Source of the DNA: an uncultured Gammaproteobacteria bacterium
Lineage (GTDB): Bacteria > Pseudomonadota > Gammaproteobacteria > Pseudomonadales > Porticoccaceae
Reading direction: 5' to 3'
Length of the DNA stretch: 41,757 nucleotides
NCBI GenBank assembly: GCA_913060555.1
Contig: CAJXRS010000010.1
Location: forward strand, 1 to 41,757
Made by a program: the position numbers and the translations under genes. The notes under the pieces were generated by a model, which searched no databases, was not told the origin of the DNA, and was given only the letters and a program-made list of their open reading frames with translations. The stretch's first letter is position 1. The number at the start of each line of letters is the position of its first letter. Below, one piece after another: positions 23,640 through 31,621 of this stretch.

Positions 23640-24296
23640 GTGCCTCCGCCAACCGGCCATCACCTCGTGTTCCGGATCCGTCCACGGCGTTCTTTCCGCA
23701 TCCTCCTCGCCCTGGCCGCCCTGCTCGCCGGCTGCGCCACCCATGTCGAGGTCGCCGGCGACTTCCCCACACCGGTCACCCGCCGGCTTCCCGTGTCCGC
23801 CACCCTGGTGCTGGAACCGGCATTTCGCGCCTACCTGCTGGAGGTCAGCGAGCCCAACCCCGTCAGCCTCGCCCTCGGGGACTCCCAGGCCGACCTGTTT
23901 CGCACCGTCGCTGGCGCCATGTTCCGGGAGCTACAGGTCAGCGATCAGGTGCCCGACCCGGCCGCCACCGACCTGATCCTCGTGCCCCGGGTCGCCGAAG
24001 TGCAGATCGCCACCCCCACCGAGACCCAGCTGCAAATCTTCGAGGTCTGGATCAGCTACCGGGTGCAGCTGCTCGACAAGTCCGGCGAGGTCATCGCCGA
24101 GTGGCCGCTCGCCGCCTATGGCAAGACCCCCTCCCGAATGCTCGAAAGCGCCGGCGACGCCTTCAATCAGGCCAGCATCATGGCACTGCGCGATGCCGGT
24201 GCCGCAATGATCACCGGCTTCACGCGAACGCCCGGGGTAAGCGACTGGCTCAGCCGGCGCGGGGCTTGGTCACCGGCGGAGCCAGCAGCACCATGA
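23640..24296 (+). CDS. Lipoprotein of unknown function
   Basis: 218 aa from the GTG at 23640 (an in-frame GTG at 23667 is an alternative). The signal ends in lipobox LAGC, with modified Cys at residue 32. The mature part is a compact alpha/beta domain: SATLVLEPAFRAYLLEV, FRTVAGAMFRELQVSD, then TDLILVPRVAEVQIATP and WISYRVQLLDKSGEVIAEW. This resembles lipoproteins that report or assemble in the outer membrane, but I cannot name the family. It begins 2 bp after the second VWA gene and overlaps the next start (ATGA), so it is part of the same operon. Confidence 0.75.
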   Translation: MPPPTGHHLVFRIRPRRSFRILLALAALLAGCATHVEVAGDFPTPVTRRLPVSATLVLEPAFRAYLLEVSEPNPVSLALGDSQADLFRTVAGAMFRELQVSDQVPDPAATDLILVPRVAEVQIATPTETQLQIFEVWISYRVQLLDKSGEVIAEWPLAAYGKTPSRMLESAGDAFNQASIMALRDAGAAMITGFTRTPGVSDWLSRRGAWSPAEPAAP

Positions 24297-25024
24297 ACGC
24301 CGCGCAGTGCCGTCGAATATGGACCGCAGCCGGGTCGCACCACCCGCTCGGGAAATACGCTGGGCCCAGACAAACAATGCTTGGCTTGCTGCTGTTGGCG
24401 TCCATCCTGGCGGCCGGCTGCACCCGTACCATAATCGACGAATACCGGGAGAGCGGACGGGCGCTACCGCTGGGACGGAGCGAGCAGGTAGTGGTGCTGG
24501 GCCGCCGTCACGACGGCGAATACGAGACCGAGCCGGAACTCATCCAGTGCATCGCCCGGCGCCTCGATGACCGCCTGCCGGTGGTTCCGGAGCAGACCTT
24601 CATCGACCGCGTCTATCCCTGGTTCGAGCCGCGCACCGCGCCGCTCGGTCTGCGCCGCCTGCAGAAGATGCTCGACGATCCGGATGTGGGCCGCCGCCTG
24701 CACGAAACCGGGATCCGCTACATGATCTGGGTGGATGGCAATACCGAGACCACCGACCGCGGCGGCTCCATGAGCTGCGCGATCGGCCCCGGGGGCGGCG
24801 GCTGCTTCGGCTTCACCACCTGGGAGAAGACCGCGAGCTACGAGGCGGTGATCTGGGATCTGGGCGAAGTGCGCGAAGGCGGCCGCGTCAAGGTCGACGC
24901 CAAGGGCTCTTCCTATGTGATCGGCGTGCTCGCGCCCATCCCCATCATCGCTCGGGTACAGAACAGCGCCTGCGAGGGGCTGGGCAACCAACTGCGCGAG
25001 TTCTTCGCAGCACGGCGCTCCTGA
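24293..25024 (+). CDS. Lipoprotein of unknown function (last gene of envelope operon)
   Basis: 243 aa from the ATG at 24293, which overlaps the previous stop by 4 bp. A second in-frame ATG at 24377 would give a tidier signal peptide (MLGLLLLASILAAGC) and is a serious alternative. The lipobox is LAAGC, with Cys at 43 or 15 depending on the start. The mature part starts with RTIIDEYRESG and contains a Gly-rich segment with two Cys (SMSCAIGPGGGGCFGF, about residues 161-176), which may form a disulfide, followed by TTWEKTASYEAVIWDLGE. Family not recognised. It ends in the convergent hairpin at 25043. Confidence 0.72.
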   Translation: MNAAQCRRIWTAAGSHHPLGKYAGPRQTMLGLLLLASILAAGCTRTIIDEYRESGRALPLGRSEQVVVLGRRHDGEYETEPELIQCIARRLDDRLPVVPEQTFIDRVYPWFEPRTAPLGLRRLQKMLDDPDVGRRLHETGIRYMIWVDGNTETTDRGGSMSCAIGPGGGGCFGFTTWEKTASYEAVIWDLGEVREGGRVKVDAKGSSYVIGVLAPIPIIARVQNSACEGLGNQLREFFAARRS

Positions 25025-25042
25025 GCCGGCCGGCGACCCGGT

Positions 25043-25068
25043 GCTAGTGGGCCACGCGGCCCACTAGC
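25043..25068. terminator. Bidirectional hairpin between convergent genes
   Basis: Perfect 11-bp stem GCTAGTGGGCC / GGCCCACTAGC with a 4-base loop, between the end of the envelope operon (plus) and the amidohydrolase gene (minus). The right arm contains the amidohydrolase stop codon (25064-25066). No T run flanks it on either side, so termination would be weak or Rho-assisted. Confidence 0.5.
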
Positions 25069-26293
25069 CGGGCAGGCCCAGCAGCCCGGCGGTGTTGCTG
25101 CGCATCACCTTGCGTACCTGCGCATAATCCAGTCCGGTAAGGCCGTCGGCGAATTCCAGCGGGTGCGCGAGCCCTTCCGGGTGCGGCCAGTCGGAGCCGA
25201 ACAGCGCCACCTCCGGGCCGACTGCCTCGATCAGTTCGGGGATGTCATCCTCCGGGAAGGGGCAGACCCGGATGCGATCGAGGAAGATCTCGCTGGGCCG
25301 CCGGTCGATCTTGCCGAAGGTGAAGTTGTCACCGGCAACCTTGGCGGCCTTGTCGAGTCGGCTGAGCAGCGGCTTCACCCAGGCGGAGCCATTCTCGATC
25401 GACGCCACCACCAGCCGTGGAAAGCGCCCGAACAGGTTGTGCAGGATCAGCGCCGCCAGGGTGTCGTGCACCGGACGCTCCATCATGCCGATCACATGCT
25501 GAAAGGCGGTGACCCGGTGATGGGGCGGCCGCGGGTTCTCGCCCCAGGCGGCGGAGACCAGCTCCTCGAAACCGGCATTGCCGAGGTGAAAACTGACCGG
25601 GATGCCCGCCTCCTCGCAGCGCGCCCAAAACGGATCGAAGTGTGGGTCGGCCGGCGAACGGCCATAGATCGGGCCGGGCAGCAGATTGACCAGCCGGGCG
25701 CCCTCGGCCAGCACCCGCTCCAGCTCGGTGACGGCGAGGTCGACATCCACCAGCGACAGCTGGGCGGCGCTGAATACGCGGTTCTGATGGTCCCAACCCC
25801 AGTCGTCGCGCAGCCAGCGGTTGAAGGCGCGGTGGTTGGCCATCACCACCTCGGGGCCGGCATCGCGCAGCTCCATCTCCACCCCGACGCCGAGCGACGG
25901 CAGAAAGATGCCGGCCTCTACCCCATGGGCGTCGCACCAGCGCAGGCGCGCGGCGCGGTCCATGGACTCCGGCAGGTCGAAACAGGAAATGGGGTCGGCG
26001 GCGAGGATGTGGGCGCCCTTGGGTTGGTCGCTGCGGTAGAACTCCTTGTAGGAGCCGGGGCGGCCGGCGTGCTCGCCCGGCGGCGCACTGAAGAAGCTGA
26101 TGCGCCGGCCGCGGAAGTGCACCTGGGCGTGCTTGCTCAGGCCGCGCACCACGGTGATGGCGTCGTCCTTGAAACGCGCTTCCATGTGCCGGGTATAGCA
26201 GTCGTCCGGCTCGTAGTAATGGCAGTCGGCATCGACCAGCGGGTAATCGACCAGGGCGCGTGGCTTCGGCGACTGGGCGGCGGGCAAGTTCAT
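25064..26293 (-). CDS. Amidohydrolase 2 family protein (ACMSD-like metal hydrolase)
   Basis: 409-aa TIM-barrel metal hydrolase or decarboxylase. Metal-site motifs: VDADCHYYEP at the N-terminus, SFHLGNAG (about residue 230) and LFGSDWPHPEG (about residue 370), whose Asp is the usual last ligand. The start is the ATG at 26293 with GGAG 9 bp upstream; the open frame extends to 26332 without better support. Members of this branch are common in gene sets for aromatic, steroid or terpenoid degradation, where they hydrolyse or decarboxylate ring-cleavage products. It may therefore belong with the catabolic island at 17-11023, from which the envelope operon separates it. Substrate unknown. Confidence 0.87.
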   Translation of the reverse strand: MNLPAAQSPKPRALVDYPLVDADCHYYEPDDCYTRHMEARFKDDAITVVRGLSKHAQVHFRGRRISFFSAPPGEHAGRPGSYKEFYRSDQPKGAHILAADPISCFDLPESMDRAARLRWCDAHGVEAGIFLPSLGVGVEMELRDAGPEVVMANHRAFNRWLRDDWGWDHQNRVFSAAQLSLVDVDLAVTELERVLAEGARLVNLLPGPIYGRSPADPHFDPFWARCEEAGIPVSFHLGNAGFEELVSAAWGENPRPPHHRVTAFQHVIGMMERPVHDTLAALILHNLFGRFPRLVVASIENGSAWVKPLLSRLDKAAKVAGDNFTFGKIDRRPSEIFLDRIRVCPFPEDDIPELIEAVGPEVALFGSDWPHPEGLAHPLEFADGLTGLDYAQVRKVMRSNTAGLLGLPG

Positions 26294-26307
26294 CGAAGGC
26301 GTCTCCA

Positions 26308-26336
26308 AAGTACTATGTAAATATATTGGCATACTT
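26308..26336. promoter_or_regulatory. AT-rich imperfect palindrome, candidate operator/promoter of amidohydrolase
   Basis: AAGTA at 26308-26312 faces TACTT at 26332-26336 around an AT-rich centre (TAAATATATTGG), 15-43 bp upstream of the amidohydrolase ATG. It stands out from the GC-rich surroundings and is in place to hold the core promoter and a regulator site. Confidence 0.35.
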
Positions 26337-26573
26337 GGGCAGCAGGACTCAATGCCGGCGGTATCCCCCGGGCAGGCTGCCCCGGAACCCTATCTTGCAC
26401 GAAACGCCACGGCTATGGCTCACTGAGGGCTGCGGCTGAGCCGCCGAGACACAGCTGGCACCCCTGCCAGATGTTCCTTGCCCGCGCCTATCGCACCAGT
26501 GGTACCAGTGGCAGCTCCAGGCAGCTGGAGCGAGAGGCTTCCGGCGCGAGACCCTTTCGCGGGCCGGCCGGTG

Positions 26574-26599
26574 CTGAACCTCTGACCTGAACCTCTGCC
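26574..26599. repeat. 13-bp tandem repeat upstream of selO
   Basis: CTGAACCTCTGAC and CTGAACCTCTGCC in direct tandem (12 of 13 bases identical), ending 22 bp before the selO start. Its position in the leader suggests either a slippage product or a translational/regulatory element. Confidence 0.7.
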
Positions 26600-26621
26600 C
26601 TGCACACCCGTCTGAGACATT

Positions 26622-28073
26622 ATGTTGAATTTGCCCTACGACAACCGCTTTCTGGCACTCGGAGAGGACTTCTTCACGGCGCAGCGGCCGGCCGGCTTTG
26701 CCGATCCGCATCTGATCGCCGCGAACCCGGATACCGCCCGGCTGATCGGCCTGGAACCCGCGCAACTGGATACTCCCGAGTTCCTCGCCTGGGTGAGCGG
26801 CAACACCACCCCTGCCGGCAGCGCGCCCCTGGCGATGGTCTACAGCGGCCATCAGTTCGGGGGCTACACGCCGCAACTCGGCGATGGCCGCGGTCTGCTG
26901 CTCGGTCAGGTGCGCACCGAGGCCGGGCTGATCGACCTGCACCTCAAGGGTGCCGGCAAGACGCCCTACTCGCGCTTCGCCGACGGCCGCGCGGTGCTGC
27001 GCTCCACCATCCGCGAATACCTGGCCGGCGAGGCGCTGCACGGGCTGGGCATTGCCACGACCCGCTCCCTGGCCATCGCCGGCAGCGACGAGCCGGTGAT
27101 CCGCGAGCAGGTCGAGCCCGGCGCCATGTTGCTGCGCCTGGCGCGCACCCATATCCGCTTCGGCTCCTTCGAATATTTCCACTACCGCCAGCGCCCGGAG
27201 TTGGTGCAGGTACTGGCAGATCATGTGATCGAGACCTACCTGCCCGCAGCCGCCCGCGAGCGCGAGCCCTACACCGCCCTGTTCCGCCATGCGGTGCAGG
27301 CCACCGCACGGCTGATCGCCCAGTGGCAGGCGGTGGGCTTCTGCCATGGCGTGATGAATACGGACAACATGTCCATCCTGGGCGAGACCCTGGACTACGG
27401 CCCCTACGGCTTCCTGGATGCCTATGACCCCGGGCACATCTGCAATCACTCGGACTACGAGGGGCGCTACGCCTACCACCGCCAGCCGGCGGTCGGTCTG
27501 TGGAACTGCAACGCCCTGGCGCATGCCCTGAGCAGCCTGATTCCGGCAGCGGCGCTGCGCGAGGTACTGCTCGAGTACGAACCGCTGCTGTTGGCCGAGT
27601 TGCGCCGCCAGCAGCGCGCCAAGCTGGGCCTGGCCAGCAGCCTGCCCGGCGACGATGCGCTGATCGACGATCTGCTCGCACTGCTCGCGGCGGGAGCCAT
27701 CGACTACACCCTGTTCTTCCGCCGCCTGTGCGACTTCCGCCCCGGTGCCGACAACCAGCCACTGCGCGACCTGTGCCCGGACCGCGCCGCTTTCGACGCC
27801 TGGGCACGGCGCTACGATCAACGGCTGGCCGCGGAGGCAGGGTCCGATGCCGAGCGCAGCGCAGCGATGCGCGCGGTGAATCCCAAATACCTGTTGCGCA
27901 ATTACCTGGCGGAGATCGCCATCCGCCAGGCGGAGGACGAGGGAGATTACGGCGAAATCGAGCGTTTGCGGCAAGTTTTGGCAAGCCCCTTCGACGAGCA
28001 GCCGCAATTCGCACGCTATGCCGAACCACCGCCCGACTGGGGGCGTAAACTGGCGATCAGCTGCTCCTCCTGA
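26622..28073 (+). CDS. selO: Protein adenylyltransferase SelO (YdiU)
   Basis: 483-aa pseudokinase-fold enzyme that transfers AMP from ATP to hydroxyl side chains of other proteins. Its family is linked to the oxidative-stress response. Highly conserved stretches are present: SGHQFGGYTPQLGDGRG, LHLKGAGKTPYSRF (nucleotide-binding Lys), VLRSTIREYL, HGVMNTDNMS (metal/catalytic region) and DYGPYGFLD. The C-terminus ends in SCSS. Family members carry Cys or selenocysteine three residues from the end, so this is the cysteine version and no selenocysteine insertion is needed. Only a weak ribosome-binding site precedes the ATG. Followed after 9 bp by a lytic transglycosylase gene. Confidence 0.95.
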   Translation: MLNLPYDNRFLALGEDFFTAQRPAGFADPHLIAANPDTARLIGLEPAQLDTPEFLAWVSGNTTPAGSAPLAMVYSGHQFGGYTPQLGDGRGLLLGQVRTEAGLIDLHLKGAGKTPYSRFADGRAVLRSTIREYLAGEALHGLGIATTRSLAIAGSDEPVIREQVEPGAMLLRLARTHIRFGSFEYFHYRQRPELVQVLADHVIETYLPAAAREREPYTALFRHAVQATARLIAQWQAVGFCHGVMNTDNMSILGETLDYGPYGFLDAYDPGHICNHSDYEGRYAYHRQPAVGLWNCNALAHALSSLIPAAALREVLLEYEPLLLAELRRQQRAKLGLASSLPGDDALIDDLLALLAAGAIDYTLFFRRLCDFRPGADNQPLRDLCPDRAAFDAWARRYDQRLAAEAGSDAERSAAMRAVNPKYLLRNYLAEIAIRQAEDEGDYGEIERLRQVLASPFDEQPQFARYAEPPPDWGRKLAISCSS

Positions 28074-28082
28074 GTGCCTCTC

Positions 28083-29903
28083 ATGTCCTTCATGCTCCGC
28101 TGCCTGGCTGTCCTGCTGCTGTCCGCGGTCTCTTGCCAGCTGGCACTCGCACGCGGCGAAACCCTGGCCATTCCGATCACCATCGAACCCAGACACCTGG
28201 ATCGCGGCGTGGAGCAGGCGCTGGGAATGGACACCGACGGCCGCGGAGTGCTGGCCGAAAGCACCTGCAACCAGGTCGAGCTGTCCGATCCCAGGACGCG
28301 GCCGGCCAGCCAGGCGCTGGAGGTGGAGCTGACGCTGACGGCGCATACCGGAATCGAACTGCTGGGTGGCTGCCGGGGCCCCAAACCCTGGCAGGGCCGC
28401 ATGATCGTCCTGCTCGAGCCGGCGGTCGACATCTCCGGGCTGGCGGTGAAATTCACTCCGACCGACGCGCGGCTGGTTCGCGCCGACGGCAAGGAGGGGT
28501 TGTTCACCAAGCCGGTATGGGCCCTGGCCCAAAGCCTGATCCTGCCGCAGCTGGGCCTCGTCCGGGTGGACCTGGCGGCGTCCCTGGCCACCATCGACAG
28601 CCTCATCTCGGAGTTGTTGGACCCGGCTGGCGCCACCTCGCCGCTGGTCGAGCGCACCCACATCCGGGAACTCGCCGTGGTGCCGGAGGGATTGCGCGCA
28701 ACCCTGAGCTTCGCGGTCCCACCGCGCGGCGCACCGCCGGCCGAAGAGCCGCCGCTGGAGCCGGCCGAACTGGACGCCTGGGCGACGCTGGAAGACGAAT
28801 TCGACGGCTTCCTCACCACGGTCATCGCCAGCCTGGCGGAAGCCACGGAATCACCGGACCTGCGCCAGGAACTGCTCGGCGTACTGCTCGATACCCGCTA
28901 CGCCATCGCCCTGGCGCTGGCCGAGAACCAACCCGGGCAGGATCCGGTACGGGTGTTGTTCATCGACGCCTGGGATCGACTGCGCCCCCATCTCAGCGCG
29001 TTGGATACCAGCGATTCAGCGCCATTTGATGAGGATTTCCGGCTGGCCGGCTTCATCGCCGGGGGCGATGCCCTGCGAGCGCTGGATGCGCTGGGTCCGG
29101 AGTACGGCGTCGAGATCACCCGCGACGGTCTGCGCCGCCTGGCCCGAATGCTGCTCGCCGAAGACGCGCCGGCGTCCTTTACGCCGCTGCCACTGGATGT
29201 GGACGCACGCCTGCGGCGCCTGTTTCGCCTCGACGGCGCTCCCGGCACCGCCCGGCCACTGCCGGGAGCGGCACTCCTGGTGCGCTGGCTGATCCCCGCC
29301 GCGCATGCCGGTACCGCCCCGGCGATCGCCTACCGGGTGCCGCGTCCCGGCGAGCTGCAGGCCTACCTGGAGCAGGTCGCGGCATTGCTCGAATTTCAGA
29401 GCCGGCACCAGCTCGCCAACGACAGTCGGATTCCCGAACGGCTGGGGAAGCGGTTCAGTCCCCTGGTGCAGGCGACCGCCTGGAAGGAATCCTGCTGGCG
29501 CCAGTATGTGGGCAGCCCCAAGCAACCCCGGGTGCTCAAATCACCCATTGGTGCCCTGGGCATCATGCAGATCAACGGCCGGGTGTGGCGGGGCCTCTAT
29601 GACCTCGACCTGCTGGCCGACGACATCGGCTACAACATCGCCGCCGGCAGCGAGATTCTCGAACACTATCTGGTCGACTATGCCCTCCGCCGCGGCGAAC
29701 ACCGCCAGCCCGGTGGCGACGACAATCTGGTGCGCGCCACCTATGCCGCCTACAACGGTGGGCCCGGCCAGCTCGCCCGCTACCGACGCACCGACACCCC
29801 GACCCGGCTGCGGGCCATCGACAACCTGTTCTGGGATCACTACCAGAGACTTCGGGAAGACGGCTGGCCGGAAGTATCCAGCTGTTATCCGACGGTATCC
29901 TGA
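28083..29903 (+). CDS. Exported lytic transglycosylase (SLT domain) with large N-terminal region
   Basis: About 606 aa. Signal peptide at residues 1-24 (MLRCLAVLLLSAVSCQLALA after the first residues). Residues 30-430 match no domain I recognise; they contain a beta-rich first part and a helical middle (LDAWATLEDEFDGFLTTVIA). Residues about 440-600 are an SLT-type muramidase domain: AWKESCW holds the catalytic Glu (about residue 466), GALGIMQINGRVW, and ATYAAYNGG. It should cleave peptidoglycan glycan strands in the periplasm. Starts at 28074 (GTG), 28083 or 28092 (ATG) are all possible; 28083 is chosen for codon type and signal length. It is close behind selO and convergent with the SMR gene. 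Modular size suggests a specialised, perhaps partner-bound enzyme. Confidence 0.85.
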   Translation: MSFMLRCLAVLLLSAVSCQLALARGETLAIPITIEPRHLDRGVEQALGMDTDGRGVLAESTCNQVELSDPRTRPASQALEVELTLTAHTGIELLGGCRGPKPWQGRMIVLLEPAVDISGLAVKFTPTDARLVRADGKEGLFTKPVWALAQSLILPQLGLVRVDLAASLATIDSLISELLDPAGATSPLVERTHIRELAVVPEGLRATLSFAVPPRGAPPAEEPPLEPAELDAWATLEDEFDGFLTTVIASLAEATESPDLRQELLGVLLDTRYAIALALAENQPGQDPVRVLFIDAWDRLRPHLSALDTSDSAPFDEDFRLAGFIAGGDALRALDALGPEYGVEITRDGLRRLARMLLAEDAPASFTPLPLDVDARLRRLFRLDGAPGTARPLPGAALLVRWLIPAAHAGTAPAIAYRVPRPGELQAYLEQVAALLEFQSRHQLANDSRIPERLGKRFSPLVQATAWKESCWRQYVGSPKQPRVLKSPIGALGIMQINGRVWRGLYDLDLLADDIGYNIAAGSEILEHYLVDYALRRGEHRQPGGDDNLVRATYAAYNGGPGQLARYRRTDTPTRLRAIDNLFWDHYQRLREDGWPEVSSCYPTVS

Positions 29904-29915
29904 AATGCCGGGCGC

Positions 29916-30245
29916 TCAGCTGCCGATCGCACGCGAGCAGATCTGGATCACCAGTACGCCGGCGACGATCAGTGCCAGGCCGAGCAAGGCCGCGCCATCC
30001 AGCGTCTGGCCGAACAGCACCCAGCCCAGCAGGGCGATGAGCGCGGTGCCCACCCCGGACCAGATGGCGTAGGCGATACCCACGGGAATCGCCCTGAGGG
30101 TGAGCGACAGCAGGTAAAACGCCGTGCCGTAACCGACCACCACCACCAGCGACGGCAGCGGCCGGGTAAAACCAGCGGCGGCCTTGAGCGCCGAGGTGGC
30201 CAATACCTCGGCGAGGATCGCAAACCCCAGATACCACCAGTGCAC
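29916..30245 (-). CDS. Small multidrug resistance (SMR) exporter, EmrE-type
   Basis: 109 aa from a GTG at 30245, exactly the family size, with four membrane helices. The essential Glu of helix 1 is present (FAILAEVLATSALK, residue 13, equal to Glu14 of EmrE). The stretch IPVGIAYAIWSGVGTALIAL is typical of the quaternary-ammonium/EmrE branch rather than SugE. It exports cationic or polyaromatic compounds in exchange for protons. The open frame continues upstream to 30452 but overlaps the methyltransferase gene and is not SMR-like. It begins 8 bp after the O-methyltransferase stop, so it is the last gene of that run. Confidence 0.93.
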   Translation of the reverse strand: MHWWYLGFAILAEVLATSALKAAAGFTRPLPSLVVVVGYGTAFYLLSLTLRAIPVGIAYAIWSGVGTALIALLGWVLFGQTLDGAALLGLALIVAGVLVIQICSRAIGS

Positions 30246-30253
30246 GGCGGCGC

Positions 30254-30919
30254 TCAGCGCTTGCGAGCCAGGGTGAGGCCGTCGCCCACCGGCACCAGGC
30301 TCAGGTCGACGCGGTCGTCGTCGCGCAGCGCGCTGTTGAATGCCTGGATCGCCCTGGTGTCTTGGTCCGCGGTCACGCCCTCGAGCACGCGGCCGTTCCA
30401 GAGCACATTGTCGACCACGATCAGGCCGCCCGGGCGCAACAGCCGCAGGCACTGCTCGTAGTAGCCGGCGTAGCCGGTCTTGTCGGCATCGATGAAGGCA
30501 AAATCGAAACTGCCGCCCGCGCCCTCGGCATCGAGCAGTGCCGCGAGCGTATCCGCGGCCGGCGCCAGGCGCAGGTCGATGCGCTCGGCAACCCCGGCCC
30601 GCCGCCAGTACTGCCGGGCGATGGCGGTATATTCCTCGCTGAGGTCACAGCCCACCAGACGGCCGTCAGGCGGCAGCACAGCAGCCACGCAGAGCGCGCT
30701 GTAGCCGGTATAGACGCCGACCTCGATGGTGCGCCGGGCACCCATCAGCCGGGCGAGCAGGGCCATGAACTGGCCTTGCTCCGGCGCGATCTGCATGTTG
30801 CTGTCGGGCAACTCGGCGGTCCGCGCGCGCAGGTCGCGCAGCACGGCGCTCTCGCGCAGGGAAACGCCCAGCAGATAATCGTAGAGCGCGGGCGTGAGCG
30901 GAATACTCTGATTGGACAT
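30254..30919 (-). CDS. Class I SAM-dependent O-methyltransferase (caffeoyl-CoA/catechol type)
   Basis: 221-aa soluble enzyme of the metal-dependent small O-methyltransferase family. Motifs: TIEVGVYTGYSALCVA (SAM-binding loop, about residue 63), GCDLSEEY, FAFIDADKTGYAGYYE (metal and substrate Asp residues, about residue 138) and IVVDNVLWNGRV. Strong ribosome-binding site GGGAGG before the ATG at 30919. It would methylate a vicinal-diol aromatic. It lies between a second methyltransferase and an SMR exporter, possibly a detoxification set; this link is an inference from order only. Confidence 0.92.
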   Translation of the reverse strand: MSNQSIPLTPALYDYLLGVSLRESAVLRDLRARTAELPDSNMQIAPEQGQFMALLARLMGARRTIEVGVYTGYSALCVAAVLPPDGRLVGCDLSEEYTAIARQYWRRAGVAERIDLRLAPAADTLAALLDAEGAGGSFDFAFIDADKTGYAGYYEQCLRLLRPGGLIVVDNVLWNGRVLEGVTADQDTRAIQAFNSALRDDDRVDLSLVPVGDGLTLARKR

Positions 30920-30931
30920 CTGGACCTCCCG

Positions 30932-31621
30932 TCATTGTTTGCCGTGGGCCGCCACCGGCACCGAGCGGCGGCGGCCGCGATACAGCCGCACCCGTTTGAC
31001 CGTTTCCAGCTCACCCAGATCCGGCTCGGTCACGCCGATCCCGGTCGCCACCGGCACATACCCGGCGACCTCGAAGCGGGGTACCCGGGAATCGGCGATC
31101 AACGCACTGCCCGCCCGATGCAGAAAACGCGCCGCCAATTGCAGGTTATCCGGGTCGTAGAGCACGTCGGCCGCGCACAGCAGGTCGATCTCCCCGGCCA
31201 CCGCCGCCAGGGACGGCGCCAGCTCGACCACCACGGCATTCAAGGTCGCATTGGCGGCGGCCGCCCGCAAGGCAAGCGGATCGCTGTCACAACAGATCAC
31301 CCGCCGGGCGCCGGCCCGGGCCGCGGCAATACCCACCACGCCTGAGCCACAACCGAAATCGAGCAAGGTTCTGCCGGCCACCAGGGCGGGGTTGGCCAGC
31401 AGGTGTGCGGCCAGCACCTTGCCGGCGCCCCAGCAGAAGCTCCAGTACGGTGGCTTCTCCCAGACCGCGTCGGTCTCGGGCTCGGTCAAGGGCCGCGCCA
31501 TGCCGTCGGGGTCGAGCAGCCAGAGATACAGGCCGCCCGGCGGCCGCGGTTGCGCGAGGCGCAGCCGAGCGCCCGGCACCAGCCCGGCGAGCGCGGCGAC
31601 AAGCGCGGCGGGCGGCGTCAC
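30932..31621 (-). CDS. SAM-dependent methyltransferase (ETFB-lysine/NNMT-like)
   Basis: 229 aa from a GTG at 31621 that overlaps the stop of the permease gene (GTGA). SAM motif I is TLLDFGCGSGVVGIAAA (about residue 84) and the following acidic motif is VICCDSDPLAL. ADVLYDPDN matches the post-I motif typical of the METTL20/ETFB-lysine methyltransferase group, and PPYWSFCWGAGKVLAAHL before motif I is also characteristic. The probable substrate is therefore a protein lysine (in relatives, electron-transfer flavoprotein beta), which would fit with two acyl-CoA dehydrogenases in the window, but this is inferred. The longer frame to 31696 lies inside the permease gene and is rejected. Confidence 0.85.
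   Translation of the reverse strand: MTPPAALVAALAGLVPGARLRLAQPRPPGGLYLWLLDPDGMARPLTEPETDAVWEKPPYWSFCWGAGKVLAAHLLANPALVAGRTLLDFGCGSGVVGIAAARAGARRVICCDSDPLALRAAAANATLNAVVVELAPSLAAVAGEIDLLCAADVLYDPDNLQLAARFLHRAGSALIADSRVPRFEVAGYVPVATGIGVTEPDLGELETVKRVRLYRGRRRSVPVAAHGKQ

Larger units (their letters stand above)
26294..26621. other. 328-bp divergent intergenic region
   Basis: Lies between the amidohydrolase (minus) and selO (plus) genes. It contains the AT-rich candidate operator at 26308-26336, a 7-bp-stem hairpin GCTCCAG / CTGGAGC at 26514-26531 and the 13-bp tandem repeat at 26574-26599. No open frame looks coding. Confidence 0.6.

Noticed and set aside
12495-25024. Interpretation as a Zorya-type anti-phage system
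   Set aside because: A MotA-like channel is present, but there is no OmpA-type ZorB and no helicase or nuclease partner, so the label is not justified.
26349-28661. 770-codon minus-strand open frame opposite selO
   Set aside because: SelO motifs on the plus strand are unmistakable; the antisense product matches nothing.
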